In this document: piece after piece, positions 59,406 through 64,000 of the stretch
Layout of the letters: every line of letters begins with the position of its first letter
How positions within the stretch are numbered: the first letter of the stretch is position 1
Source of the DNA: Guadua angustifolia
Lineage: Eukaryota > Streptophyta > Magnoliopsida > Poales > Poaceae
NCBI GenBank assembly: GCA_036346375.1
Contig: CM070515.1
Location: 17,196,423 to 17,260,422 of the forward strand
DNA: 64,000 bases
Direction of reading: 5' to 3'
Program-made: the position numbers and the translations under genes
Notes under the pieces: generated by a model
Databases searched by the model: none
What the model was told of the DNA's origin: nothing
Seen by the model: the letters and a program-made list of their open reading frames with translations, nothing else

Positions 59406-62036
59406 TGTAACACCCTGACACCTCATGTGCCCCGAATGTTACCTCTAAAATAAAAAAAAAACACAACCACAAAACTAGAGAAAGACAAAGAAACAACTTT
59501 GAACAAGCTAATAAGGGTTGAACTTTACAAAAAATTTTTAAAGACACCTCCCTAAACTAGGACATCCACTCGGCAGACAAAAGACAACAATTACTAAAGA
59601 CAACATAAATAGCCATACACAACCAACCAACCACCATAATCTATTAAGTCATCCGCTAAACATCATGATCAACTAAGCAAGTACATAAAAGGTGTAACAT
59701 AAGCAAAAGACAAGTTCTACACCTTTGAGGACCACCAATAGATACACCATGCAACTAAGGTTTCATAGTCTTAAACATTCATCCATTACTTACAATTTAT
59801 CATAACCAAAAGAAATCAGGTTCATCGCCATCACTACTATAACCAAAAGTAAGGATGTTATCCTAATTTAGCTACATGAAGTCATTGTGAGTGAAGTGAG
59901 CTAGCCCATCTCCCAAATGCCGCCTTGGAGTTACCTAGAATAAAATATCAAACACAAGTGTGAGCTCATCACTCAAAGAAAGTGTAATGCGAAGAGAAAT
60001 TAAAGTGATCATGAGATAATTATACATATGAACTACATGGCCTTAAGCACATAGGGCATGTAACTCACAAATCCTTATCCAAATCATCTCATTAGGCCTT
60101 CAATCACAATCACAACTATGCAATGCTTCATGCATGCTCATGAATGCAACCATCTTTGGCTCATCTGGGATATGGGATGCACACCCGTCGACATGCACCC
60201 TCATTCCCTCCGTCCCGTGGAGGTGCCTACTCTTATTGTCTCGCTCCCATTCATATCGATGAATGGGACTACGAGATAGGTCTTTTGTGCTCACTACGGT
60301 GAGCACGGGCCCGTGATCAACATGGGACGCCCGTCCATCATGAATGCATGAATGTACATGGGCACACATAGACCACAACTTCATTCATTTCTAATCATTA
60401 TTGCAAGCCATAACCACATGCATCACATAGGTAAATCTTATTTTCATACACCGTCATCTGCGGTAGTCTATTCATGTTCACAATTAAGACATCAATATAA
60501 TTTCTTTCATATGGGTAAGGTCATAAATAACATTAAACCTTCACAATACCACAACATGCATATCACATTACACTTGCCTTCAACCGCGAGGAGGAGGATG
60601 GCGAGAAGTTGAAACCTCTCCTGAAACTACTCCCCCTGAAAATAACATTCACAAGTTCAACTTTCCAATTCTAGATAGGTCACAATGACCTATACACACA
60701 ACACTACTACACTTAAACGCACAAAAGACCAAAAACCCCCGGCGATTAGAATTTCCGGACAGCAAGCGCTCTAACGAGCTTAATTTCTTAATCAGATTAA
60801 CCAAAACGGGGTTCTTTACCTCTAATTAACCATAAGAGGCTAATCTACAACTCCCTTACCACCACTTATGCGGGAGATGCCTCGAAGGTCTACAAATCGC
60901 AACTACAACTCAACCGCAAAAACTGAATTGGCTGAAATTTCCCAATTTTAGTTCATCGACTTCCAACTAGCGCAACTTTTGATTGGCTCAACGGATTTTA
61001 GCGTTCTTATACTCGAAACGACCGCAAGGGAATGAACTACACGAATAATATAACCACTCAGTTGGCCAACGCACCAACTGATCCCAGATCGCCGATGAAC
61101 AGCGAGTACAGATCATTCAGCACGTTCTGGACAGCTCTCACGAAAACAGCCTTAACTTTCAAACGGTTGGGCCGATTCGCGTTTTCTTGAGCTCTGATTC
61201 AACTTAAGAACTCTAGCTTCGTTTTTCTCTATAGTCAACCTGACAGCAAATGACTCTAACTTGCCCGAATCGAGCTCCCAAAGTCTGCTATGGAACAATC
61301 CCACAACAGCCCAAAACCAATGGGGTTTCTTCCCTCCAATCCTAAACATTTCTCCCACCAAAACCTGATTCTAGGAACCCAGTGCTATTTCCCATCAAGA
61401 AAAAAAAGACCCAATCACCAAACCCTTCAATCCATACTCTCTTACCATCAAGGAGGAGGAGGAGTTTTGGGGAATCCAAGGCAGCAGGAGCAACAGCAAG
61501 ATGGCGCGCCGGCAGAGTGGGGAGAGACGCCGACGAGGAGGATCTGGCGACGCCTGCCAGAGGACGGAGGCTGGCGGCAATTGGGCGGCCGGCCGAGAAT
61601 GCAGGGCGGCGCCGGCAGAAGGTCGGTGGCTCTACTGGCCAGGCTTGGGGACGGACTCGGTGGGAGTAGCAAAGAAACGGCAGAGGTCGGGCAAGCCTTC
61701 GGGCAGGAGCAAAGAAGAGGAGGCCTCAGCCCATGGCGCAAGAACTAGAACCGAAGGAACTGAGTGCTGGCAGGGAAAAGAATGGCAGGGAGTTGGTGCA
61801 CTCGGGTGAGGGGAGAAAAAATCTGCAGCCTGGGAGCAATTTCAGCCACACAAAAGCAAGGGGAAAAAGTTAGGTGAAGGAGTAGGTGGAGAGGGGAAAA
61901 TTCCCAACAGACCCCTCCCAAACCTACAATTCTTTTGCTCTAATTCTCCCAGGTGGACCAATCATCACTGAGATTAACTGCCAGACGGCCCCGGCCAGAC
62001 GGCGGAAGGCCCAAAATTTTGGAGCGACGACCTGCA
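59406..62036 (-). repeat. 5' LTR of the truncated Gypsy (about 2.6 kb)
   Basis: The plus strand begins TGTAACACCCTGACACC. The GC-rich part at 61440-61800 is open in several frames on both strands but resembles the leader region of long plant Gypsy LTRs rather than a gene. The far edge at CCTGCA (62031-62036) is a proposal: read inward on the minus strand it gives TGCAGGTCGTCGCTCCAAAA. Confidence 0.6.
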
Positions 62037-62963
62037 ATATTACAATTATAGTTAATTATTCTTTCCTGATTTACAACTAGCCATATCTCTCTAAATATAG
62101 CTAATTATTATAGCAAAATCCCTGATTATTGTTGGTAATTAATAGCCGACCAATCATTCCTTTTGTAAATCAGGAAAGAATAATTGGCCCCTTTCTCTGA
62201 GGCGACTGACCACGCGGCCATGGCATGCGCGACGAAGTGGGCGGCGAGGAAGCGAACTCCACAGCGTGCGCTGCGGGCATGGCGAGAGGAAGAGGAACGC
62301 GAGCTGGTAATATAAATTGCAAAAAGGGATAAAAATGATTGATTGATTTTTGAGATTGATAATATATATTGCTACGTATAATATATTTGGTTTTAATTCA
62401 TACCGGAGAAGAAACCATAAAAACTTTTGTAATCGGGATAAATAGATGTTTGATCTTGTAGCACAATTTTCTTTTATTGTTTGACCTTTATGTTTTGTTA
62501 CTAATTTTATTTTTCATAGCAACGCACGGGCATGATCTAGTTAGATTTAAACGATAGTAAAACAAGTAATAGTAATAATAACTTTCAGGTATTTCTCAAG
62601 AGTAATTTGGCCCACAGCCCTAAATCATATTCCAAACTTTTTTTGGCTCACAGCCCTCCCCTCTCAAGTTTTATTTTGTAAAATCTAACTCTTGACTGTA
62701 ATTCTCGAGCATTGTCCATTATTGCAGATATGGCTATCTGAATAGATTACACTCTGTAGAGGTTATGCACTGTACCCACATGATATGATCAAAATATACT
62801 GTCAGCCAAACGACATACCCATTGACGTGTGAATAGAAGATCATAACAAAACATTTCCAAAACTTTGTCTTAACACTGGCCCTCTCGTTAAGTCTGACTC
62901 GTATTCCTTCTCTCACCAAGAGCAGAAAAATAAGAGAGATTTACCATTGGACAGATGTGAGGC
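62037..62963. other. Unassigned DNA between two Gypsy LTRs
   Basis: AT-rich apart from a GC patch at 62190-62310. It contains the perfect inverted repeat listed next and the phrase GCAACGCACGGGCATGATCT near 62520, which recalls the end of a dispersed grass repeat. No gene recognised. Confidence 0.4.
62054..62185. repeat. Perfect 23-bp inverted repeat, 86-bp spacer
   Basis: The left arm 62054-62076 (AATTATTCTTTCCTGATTTA plus CAA) and the right arm 62163-62185 are exact reverse complements. The whole 132-bp unit could be a tiny MITE or a cruciform-prone site; no coding content. Confidence 0.85.
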
Positions 62964-64000
62964 TGTAACAACCCAAAATTTCAGCTTTTTAATTAATTAA
63001 TATTATTTTATTGCTAAATATGATTTTTGTGATTCTTATGGATTTATTGGATTTTCTGAGATTTATTTAAATCATTTCGAATTAGTATATATGGTCTTTG
63101 TTAAGAAATATTTATAAAAAAGGAAATTTAAAATAAAGTCTGCCCAAAAATATTTTATTTGAGTATAGAAGGTCTCGAAGTATTTTTGGGAAGTTTTCTT
63201 TCTCTAGGATTGAACCGGATTAGGAATAGGCCGATTGATTTTCATTGCAGTTCGGATCAAGTCTTCGCATGTTGCATCGGGGCTGTCTGTTTCGCTGCAT
63301 GGATGGATGGGATTGGCTCTCAGTGCCGCCGACTCCTTCGGCAAGGAATCGAAGTCCATCCGCGCGGGAAAAAGGACGGCGTGGCCATTTCAATCGCGCT
63401 GGCGCCAAGTCTTCGACGGCTTGGATCGAGACTTTTTCGGGCGCACGGGAAAAAGGGACAGCTGGGCTGTGGGCCAGCGCGTGGCCGAGTTAGGCAAGAA
63501 CTGGAGTTCCATCGGGCGGGAGAAGGACACGCGCTGGCGTTGGCACCGAATTTGGTAGGGGACTCGGAGTCCGTCCGGGCGAGAGAAGGACACTCGGTCC
63601 TATTTAAACTGCGCCCAGGCATCGATTGGAGGAACGGAGCGACCAAAAAGAAATTGCGAAGGCCGGTTTACCGAAGTTCACGCGTGGGTCAAGAAGTAGC
63701 AGCGCCGTCGTCGGAAGAATTGGGCGGCAAGGGAAAAACCAAGAGCGCGTGAGCCAGTCACGCCGTCATCTGAGGAGAATCGCGAGGAACAGCAGCGCCG
63801 CCGGGAGAATTCCGAGCGCACTGCCGAGTTGTCGCCAAGAAGCCTTGGGATCGTGTCGCCTTGTCGAGAAGTATTCCGTGCGCACAGTCGTACACCGGAG
63901 CATCGCCGGGAATCAACGGAGCGCCGTGAGGAAGGTCATCGTCTTCGTCTTAGGTGGATTCAAATCGTAGTGGCCCCATCATTGATCAGGAGCTTCGTCG
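62964..64000 (+). repeat. Start of another Gypsy-type LTR, running off the window
   Basis: Begins TGTAACAACCCAAAATTTCA, the usual start of plant Gypsy LTRs. A TATTTAAA box lies at 63601-63608 in plus orientation. The GC-rich open frames at 63159-63970, on both strands, look like LTR leader sequence. The element body lies beyond the window end. Confidence 0.6.

Larger units (their letters stand above)
56508..62036 (-). mobile_element. Truncated Ty3/Gypsy retrotransposon, 5' half
   Basis: On the minus strand: a 5' LTR (62036 to 59406), primer-binding site (59403 to 59392), gag, protease and the first part of reverse transcriptase, which breaks off at EVGFLGHI (about 56508). RNase H, integrase and the 3' LTR are missing, so the 3' half was deleted. 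The upstream LTR edge is placed by its resemblance to the CCAAAATTTTGGG start of related LTRs. Confidence 0.82.

Noticed and set aside
61290..61809. Several open frames, both strands, up to 152 codons
   Set aside because: Located in the GC-rich part of a Gypsy LTR; Gly/Arg-rich composition and no motifs.
62517..62541. GCAACGCACGGGCA...CTAGT resembling a Helitron 3' end
   Set aside because: No GC-rich terminal hairpin close to the CTAGT and no matching 5' end was found, so a Helitron is not supported.
63159..63970. Plus-strand frame of 197 codons and its overlaps
   Set aside because: Lies within an LTR that starts at 62964, includes its TATA box, and shows no protein family features.
1..64000. 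CRISPR arrays, phage or bacterial defence genes, tRNA and rRNA genes
   Set aside because: Nothing of the kind is seen. The repeats present are eukaryotic transposon repeats or microsatellites, and the genes are spliced plant genes.

Overview
This is a stretch of nuclear genome from a grass, most likely Oryza or a close relative. The evidence is spliced plant genes, Tourist-like and Stowaway MITEs, rice-type Copia and Gypsy LTR retrotransposons, plant hAT elements and an RTE-type LINE. There is no prokaryotic operon structure and no CRISPR array, and I recognised no tRNA or rRNA gene. The species call is inference; the gene and element calls come from the sequence.

Only two intact host genes are visible, both on the + strand in the first 26 kb. 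The first (coding 1602-5294, 7 exons) is a RIBA gene: a plastid bifunctional riboflavin-biosynthesis enzyme with both DHBP synthase and GTP cyclohydrolase II motifs. One of its introns appears to be of the rare GC-AG type. The second (coding 6726-25917, 18 exons, predicted 922 aa) encodes a LETM1-like membrane protein. All exon joins in both models keep frame, so both look functional.

Intron 10 of the LETM1-like gene (12235-22870, 10.6 kb) holds a four-level nest. A 5'-truncated RTE-like LINE is split by a minus-strand Gypsy-like LTR element. That element is split by a plus-strand Copia element, which is split by a 0.5 kb hAT-type element. Three of the four junctions are supported by target-site duplications; the Copia has lost its 3' end. 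Intron 2 of the same gene holds a 1.06 kb GC-rich terminal-inverted-repeat element with a MITE inside it.

From 26 kb to the end the window is almost entirely mobile DNA: a decayed 5.3 kb hAT element (26771-32112); a 1.26 kb non-autonomous hAT-like element (33003-34260); several MITEs (35.6-38.6 kb); a relic of an NBS-LRR gene (about 37.1-37.5 kb); a 3.56 kb solo LTR (40324-43886); a Copia fragment (about 43.9-44.4 kb); a full-length but coding-dead Sirevirus-like Copia element (44931-54422); part of another Copia-type LTR (about 54.5-56.1 kb); a truncated Gypsy element with its gag-pol and 5' LTR (about 56.5-62.0 kb, minus strand); and the start of another LTR that runs off the window (62964 onward).

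I found no convincing new biological system. The most informative structures are the insertion nest inside an expressed-gene intron, the GC-AG intron in RIBA, the Sirevirus-like element whose LTRs are similar while its genes are dead, and an in-frame 42-bp repeat inside the Gypsy-like gag region.
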